A program made the position numbers and the translations under genes. A model generated the notes under the pieces. That model saw only the letters and a program-made list of their open reading frames with translations. It had not been told where the DNA came from and did not search any database. 23,547 nt of DNA. Origin: Chara braunii (lineage: Eukaryota > Streptophyta > Charophyceae > Charales > Characeae). The stretch lies in NCBI GenBank assembly GCA_003427395.1, contig BFEA01000402.1:802592-826138 (forward strand), read 5' to 3'. Shown here in pieces: positions 1-7,096 of this stretch; position 1 is the first letter of the stretch; the number at the start of each line of letters is the position of its first letter.

Positions 1-390
1 TTCGAATGAGCGATCCGTTTTCTTTTGTTTTCTAGACAAAGAATTCACGTGCTGGCATTGGACTGGATAAGTGGATGTTGTGCCAGGATTGGATGGACGA
101 TAACAGAAAAAAAACCGAAAAAAAAAATATATCATTATTGAAAAATTGTAGAAGATGCGTTTTTGTTACAACAGGCCGCCGAATTTTTTAATGTTTGCGT
201 TGGGCCTTGCAGGACCCTTTTTCTTACAAAAAAAAAATTAAAAAATTGACGTGATGACACGTGGTAGACGGGTATTGAATCTACATTGTGCAGGGAAATT
301 GGAAAAATGAAATTTAGTTATTTACTTTATTTATATGAAGGGTAAAACCTTAAAAAAAACGGATAGGAATACCCAAGATCGACGAGGAAA
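1..390. other. AT-rich stretch without recognisable feature
   Basis: I see no gene, RNA or element here. The sequence is A/T-rich with short A runs and stops in every frame. Confidence 0.6.
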
Positions 391-850
391 TTGGAAAAAA
401 AAAAAAAAAAAGTGACAATTAAACCCGAGGTTCTGGTTCTGTCTTTCTACCTCAAGAATCCCTCTTTAAGAAGAAAATCCGAGCAAGAAAATGAGAGCTG
501 TATATGCGGACAGGTAATATGCATATCTACCGATTCTTTTTTTTTTTATAGGAGAATGGGTCCTGTGCGCCCACGTTCACTGACGGGAAAAAANAAAAAG
601 GAAAANAAAACGATAAAAGTAAAAAAAAAAAAAAAAAAANNAAANAANAAAANAAAANNANAAAANNNAAAAAAANAAAANAAAACGATAGAACGATAAA
701 GTCAAAAAAAGAAAAGAAAACGATAAAAGTGAAAAAAAAAGAAAACTATAAAAGTATGATGGCACCGTTTTCTCGCGGAGAGGATCAAGAAACATGTCAC
801 ATTAGTAAAGAAAATATGGAAAAAAAAAAAGAAGAAATAAAGAACGAAGG
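391..850. repeat. A-rich low-complexity tract with ambiguous bases
   Basis: Long A runs alternate with short CGATAAAAGT-type units, and scattered N calls lie at 594-681. The lysine-rich and phenylalanine-rich reading frames here are translations of this tract, not genes. The Ns show that the assembler could not resolve the homopolymers, so length and order are unreliable. Confidence 0.8.
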
Positions 851-856
851 AATGAA

Positions 857-1249
857 GGGATAATTTGCAAAATACCCCCGTAAGTTGCGATATATGCCAA
901 AATGCCCCTAAAAGATGTGGGTAGAACGGAATACCCCTCTGACAAAAAAATATTTTGTGAAATGCCCCTAACGTCAGTCGGACCCCCATCTTTGCAATAT
1001 ACCCCTACCAGGTACTGTCCAACTTTGCAAAATGCCCCTACCGGGTACTTACCAAACTTTTCCTAGTTGCTATTGCAAAGAAGAAGGCCAAGGCCCAAAC
1101 GGGGAGGTCCAGATCGCAAAGGTGCACACGCGCCTGACAGGGGCACAACACAAAGATTTCGGCCCAAAAGGGCATTCCGCTGTACCCACATCTTTCAGGG
1201 GCATTTTGGCATACATCTCAACTTATGGGGGTATTTTGCAAAGTATCCC
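857..1249. mobile_element. Foldback/MITE-like element with ~80-bp TIRs (copy 1)
   Basis: The left end (from GGGATAATTTGCAAAATAC, 857) reappears inverted at the right end (about 1168-1249, finishing TATCCC). About 80 bp pair with high identity, and the shared inner motif is the AAAATGCCCCT type. Flanks are aggaatgaa (848-856) and aagaatgaa (1250-1258), an 8/9 match, as expected for a 9-bp duplication of Mutator-like (MULE) elements. The interior is about 230 bp and codes for nothing recognisable. A relative lies at 7097-7716. MULE assignment is inference from TIR length and TSD size. Confidence 0.7.
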
Positions 1250-1300
1250 AAGAATGAAAAAAGAAAAGAGAAAACGGAAAAAGAAGGAAAAGGGAAAATC

Positions 1301-1358
1301 AAAAGTCATCATGGGTGCATGTGAGCTGCCAAAAGTCATCATGGGTGCATGTGAGCTG
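1301..1358. repeat. 30-bp tandem duplication
   Basis: A 28-nt segment beginning AAAAGTCATCATGGGTGC occurs identically at 1301-1328 and 1331-1358, a 30-bp period with two copies. It sits just right of the TIR element. No function is evident. Confidence 0.85.
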
Positions 1359-1582
1359 ATAACGCTGTCCATTGTCTAATCCATTTTTTTGCCCGTTACG
1401 ATCCATTTTTTTGATTCAGAAAGGGAGAGAGATATTTTTTTGTTTGTTTGTTTTTCACACCCTCAGATGTCTGGCGAGTATGAGTAGAGGCTATTGTGTG
1501 TGAGGGGTTTGCTTGCTGTAATTGACTAAGTACTTGCAGATATCTGCATCGAAGCACTGTTCTCCCTCGGTGTTAAAGAAGG

Positions 1583-1598
1583 TTTTTTTTTTTTTTGT

Positions 1599-1681
<83 letters not shown>

Positions 1682-1690
1682 GGTGAAGGG
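1583..1690. repeat. Poly-T/poly-G run, probably an assembly or sequencing artefact
   Basis: Fourteen T (1583-1596), then GT, then G from 1599 to 1680. It lies directly beside a synthetic linker (1696-1736), so it is most likely a read-end artefact. The long proline or glycine frames here are meaningless. Left of it, a minus-strand frame (about 1580 to 1491) encodes a short unrecognised tail ending in TAG. That tail need not be contiguous in the genome with the fragment at 1737-2174. Confidence 0.75.
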
Positions 1691-1695
1691 GGGAG

Positions 1696-1736
1696 TCGTA
1701 TAACTTCGTATAATGTATGCTATACGAAGTATTACG
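1696..1736. other. loxP mate-pair circularisation linker (synthetic)
   Basis: The segment contains a loxP arm (1700-1712), the spacer ATGTATGC (1713-1720) and the opposite arm (1721-1732) lacking one T. It is flanked by TCGT and TACG, as in the 42-nt Cre-lox linker used in mate-pair libraries; 41 of 42 nt are present. This is not genomic. Sequence left and right of it comes from two ends of a circularised fragment, so the join is false. Confidence 0.95.
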
Positions 1737-2174
1737 ATGTTGTCCACATGTCAAAAACACAGCAGGACGTTCATCACAGTGCGGCATCATACAGTTCTGA
1801 TAGCGTCCTTGGGCACAAAAGGGACAACGTATATCTGGGTGATAGGGATGTGTACAATGAGGAAATGTTGGACACCCTTCAGAACAGACGGCGGCAGTCG
1901 CAATAGATTGATAATGGCTATGGCATAGATGATGCATTCCACAGCCAAGGCGCACCGCGTCTCTGTCCCAACAGGTGTCACACGAGAGTCGGTCAATAAT
2001 CCAGAATAAAGTATGATTCGACAACGCTCGCAAAAATTCATTCACGTCGAAAATGACCTGACTCATCGTCCCACCATCCCACAGTTCCCACTGGGCAGCT
2101 GCACGAATGAGTGCCATATAATGCCCGGGTCTGTGTAAAATACAAGCAAAAATATGAGGATGGTTATTGAGGTC
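1737..2174 (-). CDS. Josephin-like protease segment plus RING-type zinc finger (partial)
   Basis: The frame is open from the Nextera junction to the loxP linker, about 146 residues, with both ends artificial. First comes a segment with a GHYMALIR motif (His at about 2121-2123) followed by QWELWDGG. This spacing resembles the His...Asn/Asp half of Josephin-type papain-fold deubiquitinases. Next is a RING-like array: CDTC, then CGMHHLC, an HSH that may supply the next ligand, and CPFC (about 1982-1815). Two more Cys/His pairs follow (CMMPHC, CGQH). Josephin domains cleave ubiquitin and RINGs usually recruit E2 enzymes, so a ubiquitin-related role is plausible but inferred. The catalytic Cys is not in the window. 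Host gene, transposon protein and virus-like insertion remain open. The RING call is firmer than the protease call. Confidence 0.45.
1922..2174. repeat. False direct duplication, left copy
   Basis: This segment is repeated at 2208-2459, immediately across the Nextera junction. The two copies differ at three sites: C/T near 2026, C/T near 2115, and one T missing near 2337 in the right copy. The duplication is best explained by assembly of mate-pair reads running through the junction. The differences suggest two alleles, two repeat copies or read error. Confidence 0.85.
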
Positions 2175-2207
2175 TCTTATACACATCTAGATGTGTATAA
2201 GAGACAG
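2172..2207. other. Nextera mate-pair junction: two Tn5 mosaic ends back to back
   Basis: GTCTCTTATACACATCT (2172-2188) is followed directly by AGATGTGTATAAGAGACAG (2189-2207). These are inverted 19-bp Tn5 mosaic ends joined head to head, with the first two bases of the left one lost. It is library adaptor, not genome. Confidence 0.97.
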
Positions 2208-2699
2208 GGCATAGATGATGCATTCCACAGCCAAGGCGCACCGCGTCTCTGTCCCAACAGGTGTCACACGAGAGTCGGTCAATAATCCAGAATAAAGTAT
2301 GATTCGACAATGCTCGCAAAAATTCATTCACGTCGAAAAGACCTGACTCATCGTCCCACCATCCCACAGTTCCCACTGGGCAGCTGCACGAATGAGTGTC
2401 ATATAATGCCCGGGTCTGTGTAAAATACAAGCAAAAATATGAGGATGGTTATTGAGGTCATCGCCTGGCGTCGCATGATGCATAAGAAGGTGGCGACCGT
2501 GAAACGCTAACTGTAAGACATTTACAGTAAAGCCTCCTGAGGTAGTATAGTTACTACCTTCTGCAGGTGGACTATTACAAACATATATATATACATGTGT
2601 CACAGCCCCTGTTTGTCGAGTGAGTGATAGTCTGCTTTGATTTGCGTCACGGGTACCTTGAGGGCAGTTGTTGGTGGTCCCCACCACCTCAGAGGGGTA
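2208..2699 (-). CDS. N-terminal part of the Josephin-like/RING protein fragment, frameshifted
   Basis: The frame is open from the codon after a TGA at 2700-2702 down to about 2337. There one missing T, present in the left copy, shifts the frame; the original frame resumes to 2208 with the first RING cysteines. Beyond the duplicated part it adds a GGFTVNVLQLAF segment. Josephin domains have a comparable 'GxFSIxVLxxAL' stretch upstream of the catalytic His, which strengthens that comparison. There is no good ATG near 2699, so either an intron lies upstream or the copy is broken. It is probably the same gene as 1737-2174. Upstream DNA is the hammerhead-bearing repeat on the opposite strand. Confidence 0.4.
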
Positions 2700-2813
2700 T
2701 CAGTTGTCGCGCAGTCGTTGATGCTTTTAACGCCAACCGGGGTTAAGATGGATTATTACTTACAGTGTAACCTGTTAGGGGGTTCTGCAGACTGCTGAGG
2801 GTTCATCCTCCTC

Positions 2814-2854
2814 CTGATGAGTAGGGAGGTGAAACTCCGACAAAACAGTTTGTC
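2814..2854 (+). ncRNA. Hammerhead-ribozyme-like core, copy A
   Basis: CTGATGA (2814-2820) is followed by a stem-II candidate (2821-2841, closing GTAGG...CCGAC) and AAAAC where GAAAC is expected. A CA-GTT-TG mini-stem and TC come next, matching the hammerhead order CUGAUGA - stem II - GAAA - stem III - UH. The G-to-A change at 2842 would damage the core. Penelope-like elements and retrozymes often carry such motifs. I could not find a convincing stem I, so activity is doubtful. Confidence 0.45.
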
Positions 2855-3118
2855 ACATGCCCTATCTCGTTTCTTGTCCTCTTCTCCCTCCCTCTCTGCC
2901 ACCTACGACTTACCCGGCAGCAGCTTTGTTTGACAATATATGCTTACGGTTTACCGGGCAGTACCGGGCAGTACCGGGCAGCTCTGTTTGACTATGTATC
3001 GTCAAACAGAGCTGCCCGGTAAACCGTTGGCATATATCGTCAAACAGAGCTGCCTACGGCAAACCGTTGGTGGCAGAGAGGGAGGGAGGGAGAAGAGGAC
3101 AAGAAACGAGGAGGGGAT

Positions 3119-3151
3119 GTGACAAACTGTTTCGTCGGAGTTTCACCGACT
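3119..3151 (-). ncRNA. Hammerhead-like motif, copy B (truncated)
   Basis: On the minus strand a perfect 5-bp stem II (GTCGG...CCGAC) is followed by GAAAC and AGTTTGTC, the best-preserved 3' half of the family. The CTGATG part is replaced by a TA-rich run, so this copy is truncated at its 5' side. Confidence 0.4.
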
Positions 3152-3305
3152 ATATATATGTCGTATATATATACATACTTCTCCCTCTCTGCCTACGGTT
3201 TACCGGGCAGCTCTGTTTGACGATATATATATAAATATTGTCATATAATAAATATTGTCAAATAGTGAGTAGTCGTTTTGATGACCGGCGATTTGGACGG
3301 TGTCA

Positions 3306-3356
3306 CTGACGTAGGCACTCCTGATGACGGACTCATCAAGTGAGTGCTGACGTCAG
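3306..3356. repeat. Imperfect hairpin around GCACTC/GAGTGC
   Basis: TGACGTAGGCACTCCTGATGA on the left pairs imperfectly with TCATCAAGTGAGTGCTGACGTCA on the right, around a short spacer. No known element is recognised. Confidence 0.5.
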
Positions 3357-3454
3357 CATAGGCGTGCGATATGGACACGTGTCGCGGCATGGGGGCAGAA
3401 GAGATGTGTTGTCATCTGGTCTGGGGGAAAATAGTCATTTCATTGACAATGTGG

Positions 3455-3860
3455 GAGCTCGGAGAGGGAGGGAGAAAGGGAGGGAGAAAGGGAGGGAGAA
3501 AGGGAGGGAGGGAGAAAGAGAGGGAGGGAGAAAGGGATGGAGGGAGAAAGAGATGGAGGGAAGGGACGAGGGAGAGAGAGGGAGGGAAGGGATTCAGGGA
3601 GGGAGGGAGAAAGAGATGGAGGGAAGGGACGAGGGAGAGAGAGGGAGGGAAGGGATTCAAAAGTGCTCTCTTCTGGTGTCGAGGGAGACTGGAGGGAGAG
3701 AGAGGGAGGGGATTCACAAGTGCCGTTTTCGGAGAAGGAGGGAGGGAAGGAGGGAGGGAGGGAGGGAGGGAGGGAGAAAGAGGGAGGGAAGGGATTCACA
3801 AGTGCTCGCTTCTGGGGACAAGGGAGGGTGGAGGGAGAGAGAGGGAGGGGACGCTCAAGT
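3455..3860. repeat. Purine-rich GGGA/GGAGA minisatellite
   Basis: A run of (AGGG)n and (GGGAGAAA)n units. Inside it is a longer degenerate unit containing GGGATTCACAAGTGC (near 3651, 3710, 3792; variant near 3852). All three + frames stay open for over 100 codons, giving Arg/Glu/Gly-rich products, but this is an effect of the repeat. The one-sided purine content is compatible with triplex or slipped-strand structures. Confidence 0.85.
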
Positions 3861-4306
3861 GCTGTTTTACCCCGAATGCATGCACCGTCATCTTCTTGAC
3901 GTCATTATGAATGTACTTGACGGGAAAGATAGCCTGTATTCATTGATGACGAGTGCGTTATGTGCCGGGGGAACCCGGTGATAGGCAGGGTGAGCACTTC
4001 TTTTCAAACCCTCCCATTCTCTCCCCTTTCTCTTTACCATTTTTTTTCCTTTTTTTAAAACATTTCTCTTTGCCATTTCGCCCTCACCCCGAAGATTCCT
4101 TCGTCTACATATTCTCCCATGTGTATATATACACATGTGATATTATAAATATATATTGTCACAAGACTATCAGAGCGGAAATGCGAACAAAAAGGGTAAA
4201 AGAAAGAAAAACTGGAAAACATGAATTCAGTTTTTTATCTTTCTTCCTTATAACTCCCCCTGTTCAGAACCTCTGCGTATATATATTATAGAATATATGT
4301 ATATTA
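3861..4306. other. No gene recognised
   Basis: A pyrimidine-rich stretch (about 4000-4090) and TA-rich dinucleotide tracts (4120-4160, 4275-4310). I see nothing codable beyond this. Confidence 0.5.
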
Positions 4307-4374
4307 TCGTCAAGCAGAACTGCCCGGTAAACCGTAGGTAGAGAGAGGGAGAAGAGGACAAAAAACGAGAGGCT

Positions 4375-4413
4375 GTGACAAACTGTTTCATCGGAGTCAC
4401 ACCGACTCATTAG
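4375..4413 (-). ncRNA. Hammerhead-like motif, copy C
   Basis: On the minus strand: CTAATGA (one change from CTGATGA), stem II GTCGG...CCGAT with a TGTGACT loop, GAAAC, then AGTTTGTCAC. Stem II carries compensated or wobble changes relative to copy B, keeping all five pairs. The same repeat unit continues to about 4307 (GGTTTACCGGGCAG, GTTCTGCTTGACG). Stem I is not evident. Confidence 0.45.
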
Positions 4414-4691
4414 GAAGCTGAACCCTGTATACACACACATATGTATGTATATGTACCCGTGCTTCTCTCTAGCAATCTTGCTTCCTTTGTCTCGTGCTCC
4501 CCATTCCCCCTCCCCTCCCCCAACCTTCGTCCCTCCTTCCCCCCCCGCCCCCTCCTTCTTTTCCCAGGCCCTTCGCCCCCCTTTCCCCCTATACCACTGT
4601 TGCGCTGACCTCTATCGCCCTTCGCTCGCACGAACCCTTCCCTCTCGTCTGGCTTATCACCTCTGCTCCCCCTCCCTCCCCCTTTGCTCAC

Positions 4692-4749
<58 letters not shown>
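4692..4749. repeat. (CT)n microsatellite in a pyrimidine-rich region
   Basis: A nearly pure CT tract lies within a generally C/T-rich segment (about 4460-4870), with a shorter CT run at 4857-4873. The Ser/Leu/Pro-rich and Arg/Glu-rich reading frames here come from this composition. Confidence 0.95.
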
Positions 4750-4751
<2 letters not shown>

Positions 4752-4979
4752 CCGTCTGCCTGACACGTGGCCGCTGCTTTTCCCATTTCCACTCTGCTTC
4801 TCCTATCGTTGCTGCGATCCCGACCAACAGTCGTTCCGTCGTTGCGATCCCAATTGTTCTCTCTCTCTCTCTCTCCTCCATGTGCAGTGCTCGTTGCTCG
4901 CAGCCACGTGTCGTGCAGACATGGCACACCCAGTCTCGAAGGAGGAGGGGGGAGAAGCGGCGCGAACAAGAAGTTTCTA

Positions 4980-5382
4980 TTTCATTTTTAATATATTTTT
5001 ATGATTATTACATTATACATTACTAAATTATTTATTATTATTTTTTAATCGTAATGGATTCGAACACATGACTGTCTTTTTTTTTTTTCAACACGTGTTT
5101 TGTTGAGCCATGTGGAGTCGGCCCAACGAGAATTATTGGGAGACGACAACGGGGAAAAAAAAAAACAAAAACAAACCGATGACAACGATCCCTCCATCAG
5201 TGAGAAAAAAAAAAAAAAACGGTGACAGCTGTCTGGTTCTTGCGTTGTCATCAGTGAATACTCCCTGAACCTTCGCAGTCCCGATTGCAGAGCTCTCCCG
5301 CCACGTCGACATGTCTCACGAGTGGGTGAGGGATCTTCGGCGACCGCTGCCACGCCCATCCCTTTTTTATTTTTTTAATAAT
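4980..5382. other. AT-rich intergenic DNA with a possible tRNA-like relic
   Basis: No gene is recognised. On the minus strand a box-B-like GTTCGAATCC (5052-5061) and, about 45 nt upstream, a box-A-like TGGCTCAACAAA are separated by a 12-A run. This could be a decayed tRNA-derived SINE head. A-runs at 5155-5175 and 5203-5219 are simple repeats. Confidence 0.3.
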
Positions 5383-5489
5383 AAATTTGGACCATTTCTC
5401 GATTTATGCGTGTCATCCTTGAATGCGCAGGGGCCATGCTAATCTTCTTTGTCTGTATGGTTCCAATTTTAACGAATGTCCCTAAGGAC
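5383..5489 (-). pseudogene. U6 snRNA-derived sequence, copy 1
   Basis: On the minus strand, 5' GTCC...AAATTT 3' follows plant U6 along almost its whole length (107 nt against about 102). Recognisable parts are the 5' stem-loop, AAAATTGGAAC, AAGATTAGCATGGCCCCTGC, AAGGATGACACGCATAAATC and GAGAAATGGTCC. Two changes hit essential parts. The ACAGAGA box reads ACAGACAAAGA, and UUCA is inserted in the internal stem-loop (GCGCATTCAAGG). TATAAAATA lies about 20-30 nt upstream, but no T-run terminator follows, only an A-rich tail. A retroposed or degenerate copy is most likely. Confidence 0.8.
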
Positions 5490-5926
5490 TCTTTTTATTT
5501 TATTTTATAATTTCCATTCTTTGATTGCTGAGGGTTGCACCTGCTTGATGGGTCGCCGACCCTCAAAATTATGTTTATTTATCTCTTATTTAAATCTTTT
5601 TTTCCCTTTATATTTTGGAAATTCTGTTTGAGAAAAAAAATTTTGAAGGCACAATCACGGACAGATTCCTCTCTTGCTTGGCGAACCAGTCAACGCTAAT
5701 TTTCAGGGGAAAAGGATGTATGTTGTTATATGCCTTAATTCCTGTTATATAAAAAAAGAATTGCTTAAAATTCCGTTAAGAATTATCGAGCATTAAGAAA
5801 TTAACAGCGAAAAAAGAAAGAGAATTAACAGTGAAAAAAAAAAGAGAATGAACGGAGAAACGGAAATAATAAAGAGGAAGAGATTTCGATTCCTTAATTC
5901 CGTTAAGAATTATCAACTGTTAAGAA
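5490..5926. repeat. Degenerate GAATTAACAG repeat region
   Basis: GAATTAACAG or AATTAACGG units recur among A-runs, and a ~37-bp segment beginning TTCCGTTAAGAATTATC occurs twice (about 5770-5806 and 5898-5934). The hAT element at 5935-6221 is inserted in this array, which resumes at 6222. I see no gene. Confidence 0.55.
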
Positions 5927-5934
5927 ATTAACAG

Positions 5935-6221
5935 CTAGGCTACCAGCCGTGCTGCCCGGGTCAACTTGTTTGCCCGGGCGGCCCGGCCGTGCAAGGACCA
6001 GGGAGGGTCCCAGCCAAAAAAAAAAAAAAAACGAAAAAATCCGAAAAAAAAACTATGTTATGCAGAAATATAAACTGAACAACTTTTGCCTCGGGGTCAC
6101 ATTGAAGTTCTTCACCAAATTTGAAATAAAAAAACCGTTCAAAAACGTTTTTCTATTTTTTTATTTGTATTTTCTTTTGGCCTGGCCGGGCAAGTAGTCC
6201 CGGGCCACTCCGGTAGCCTAG
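5935..6221. mobile_element. hAT-type MITE, copy 1 (intact ends)
   Basis: The element begins CTAGGCTACC (5935) and ends GGTAGCCTAG (6221). The inverted similarity continues imperfectly for about 30 bp into a CCCGGGC/GGCCGGGC-rich region. A perfect 8-bp target-site duplication ATTAACAG flanks it (5927-5934 and 6222-6229). Eight-bp TSDs are the hallmark of hAT transposons. The 287-bp body has A-runs and no coding capacity. An internal motif (AACTGAACAACTTTTGCCTC) also occurs in the copies at 10494 and 11349 in opposite orientation. Confidence 0.92.
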
Positions 6222-6377
6222 ATTAACAGCGGGAAAAAAAAAATTAACGGAGCAAGGAAAGAATTAACGGAAGAGATTTCAAGGTGGCCTAAGGCCCTAA
6301 ACTGATACGACCGTTTAGAGGAAGGGGGGGGGAGGAGGGAGGGGATGTTATATAGGGCTTAACTTTCACCCCAGTCA

Positions 6378-6440
6378 GCTTATCAGCCGTTTGGGTGAGC
6401 GTTCAACTGTCATGAGGGAGGCCGCGTGTTCGATTCTTGA
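6378..6440 (+). pseudogene. tRNA-Asp-like relic (SINE head?)
   Basis: GTGAGCGTTCAACTGTCATGA followed by GGGAGG and GTGTTCGATTC resembles the anticodon arm (GTC loop) and T arm of a tRNA-Asp. The acceptor stem and the T-stem partner do not pair, so it is not a functional tRNA. It may head a SINE, since other tRNA-like repeats lie nearby. Confidence 0.45.
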
Positions 6441-6483
6441 TCGGATCATGGATGAAAAATGCAATTTGTCTTATATGACCAAC

Positions 6484-6575
6484 GGGCCTGGCTCACTGAT
6501 GAACTGTTGGAATGCAGACGTGAGTTCGAATCCAGATGCCACTAGAACATGGAAAGATGCATAACCATGATTTTT
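6484..6575 (+). repeat. tRNA-headed SINE-like fragment
   Basis: GGGCCTGGCTCACTG is followed by GAACTGTTGGAATGCAGAC and the box-B-like GAGTTCGAATCC. It matches the heads of 6944-7071 and 9161-9297 but lacks part of the box-A side. After AGATGCC it continues as CTAGAACATGGAAAGATGC, a motif of another local repeat. Confidence 0.55.
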
Positions 6576-6654
6576 ATTTTTCTTATTTTTCTTATTTTTC
6601 TTATTTTTCCACACTACTTAGCGCATTTCGACTTCCATGACCACCGTCCTGCAA

Positions 6655-6745
6655 AAATTTGGACCATTTCTCGATTTATGTGTGTCATCCTTGAATGCGC
6701 AGGGGCCATGCTAATCTTCTTTGTATCGCTCCAGTCCCGAAGGAC
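6655..6745 (-). pseudogene. U6 snRNA-derived sequence, copy 2
   Basis: On the minus strand, GTCCTTCGGGAC is followed by TGGAGCGATACAAAGAAG and then the U6 core AGATTAGCATGGCCCCTGC, AAGGATGACAC and ATAAATCGAGAAATGG. About 12 nt after the 5' stem-loop are deleted. The ACAGAGA box reads ACAAAGA. The UUCA insertion in the internal stem-loop is the same as in copy 1, so the two share an altered ancestor. A T5 run at the 3' end could terminate Pol III. Very unlikely to function in splicing. Confidence 0.8.
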
Positions 6746-6943
6746 ATCACCATATTTTTTGTCTTTTGTACATGTCGAGAGTATGTGCTGATGTGCCTGA
6801 AAAAGGCCGTCCTGTCCAGATTCGACAGGTAATTGAATTGGTTGGGGCCTCGCTCCAGTACTCTCAAAATGTGCAAAATGAGAGAGAATCTTCCGCTAGA
6901 ACCTGGAAAGGTACGTCGCCATGATTTTTGTCGTTTGTCCCTA
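6746..6943. repeat. Dispersed repeat with CTAGAACCTGGAAAGG motif
   Basis: GAATCTTCCGCTAGAACC, GGAAAGGTACGTCGCCATGA and a TTTTTTGTCTTTTGTACATG block recur in variant form at 6543-6580 and, inverted, in the foldback element at 13177-13310. GGGCCTCGCTCC (6845-6856) is the terminal motif of that element. This looks like a rearranged copy. Confidence 0.5.
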
Positions 6944-7071
6944 TGGGATTAGCTGAGTGGGTACGCCCATGAACTGTTGAAATACAGACCCAAGTTCGAA
7001 TCCAGATGCAACTGAGGCCGGCAAATTAAGGAAAAACAAAACAATGCTGAATTACCTTGAGGCGTCCAGTT
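6944..7071 (+). mobile_element. tRNA-derived SINE-like element, copy 1
   Basis: Box A-like GATTAGCTGAGTGGGTACGC and box B-like AAGTTCGAATCC are about 35 nt apart, and the body ends with CTGAATTACCTTGAGG. Head and tail both match the copy at 9161-9297, so the unit is about 130 bp. No target-site duplication was resolved. Confidence 0.6.
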
Positions 7072-7096
7072 CAGTTGGAGAAAAAGGGAAAAAATT

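Larger units (their letters stand above)
2795..3222. repeat. Inverted-repeat complex of a hammerhead-bearing repeat family
   Basis: A ~145-bp unit runs on + from about 2795 to 2940 and again on - at about 3039-3151. Shared landmarks are TCTCGTTTCTTGTCC, CTTCTCCCTCCCTCTCTGCC, a GGTTTACCGGGCAG block and AGCTCTGTTTGAC. Partial copies fill the spacer (2941-2996 on +, 3000-3030 on -), and another + partial lies at 3178-3222. Single strands can fold into a long hairpin with arms of about 100 bp. A further copy lies at 4307-4425 on -. The layout suggests nested insertion or head-to-head rearrangement. Confidence 0.75.

Noticed and set aside
1700-1732. A natural loxP-like recombination site
   Set aside because: It is embedded in the exact flanks of the commercial mate-pair linker and sits next to other library artefacts; phage P1 context is absent.
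3340-3981. Long Arg/Glu/Gly-rich reading frames on + (up to 213 codons)
   Set aside because: They result from the GGGA/GAGA repeat; several frames are open at once and no domain is seen.
4445-5026. 193-codon frame over the (CT)n region
   Set aside because: Ser-Leu repeats from the CT tract; open frames also on the other strand.
5383-5489. Functional U6 gene
   Set aside because: The ACAGAGA box and internal stem-loop are altered and no Pol III terminator follows.
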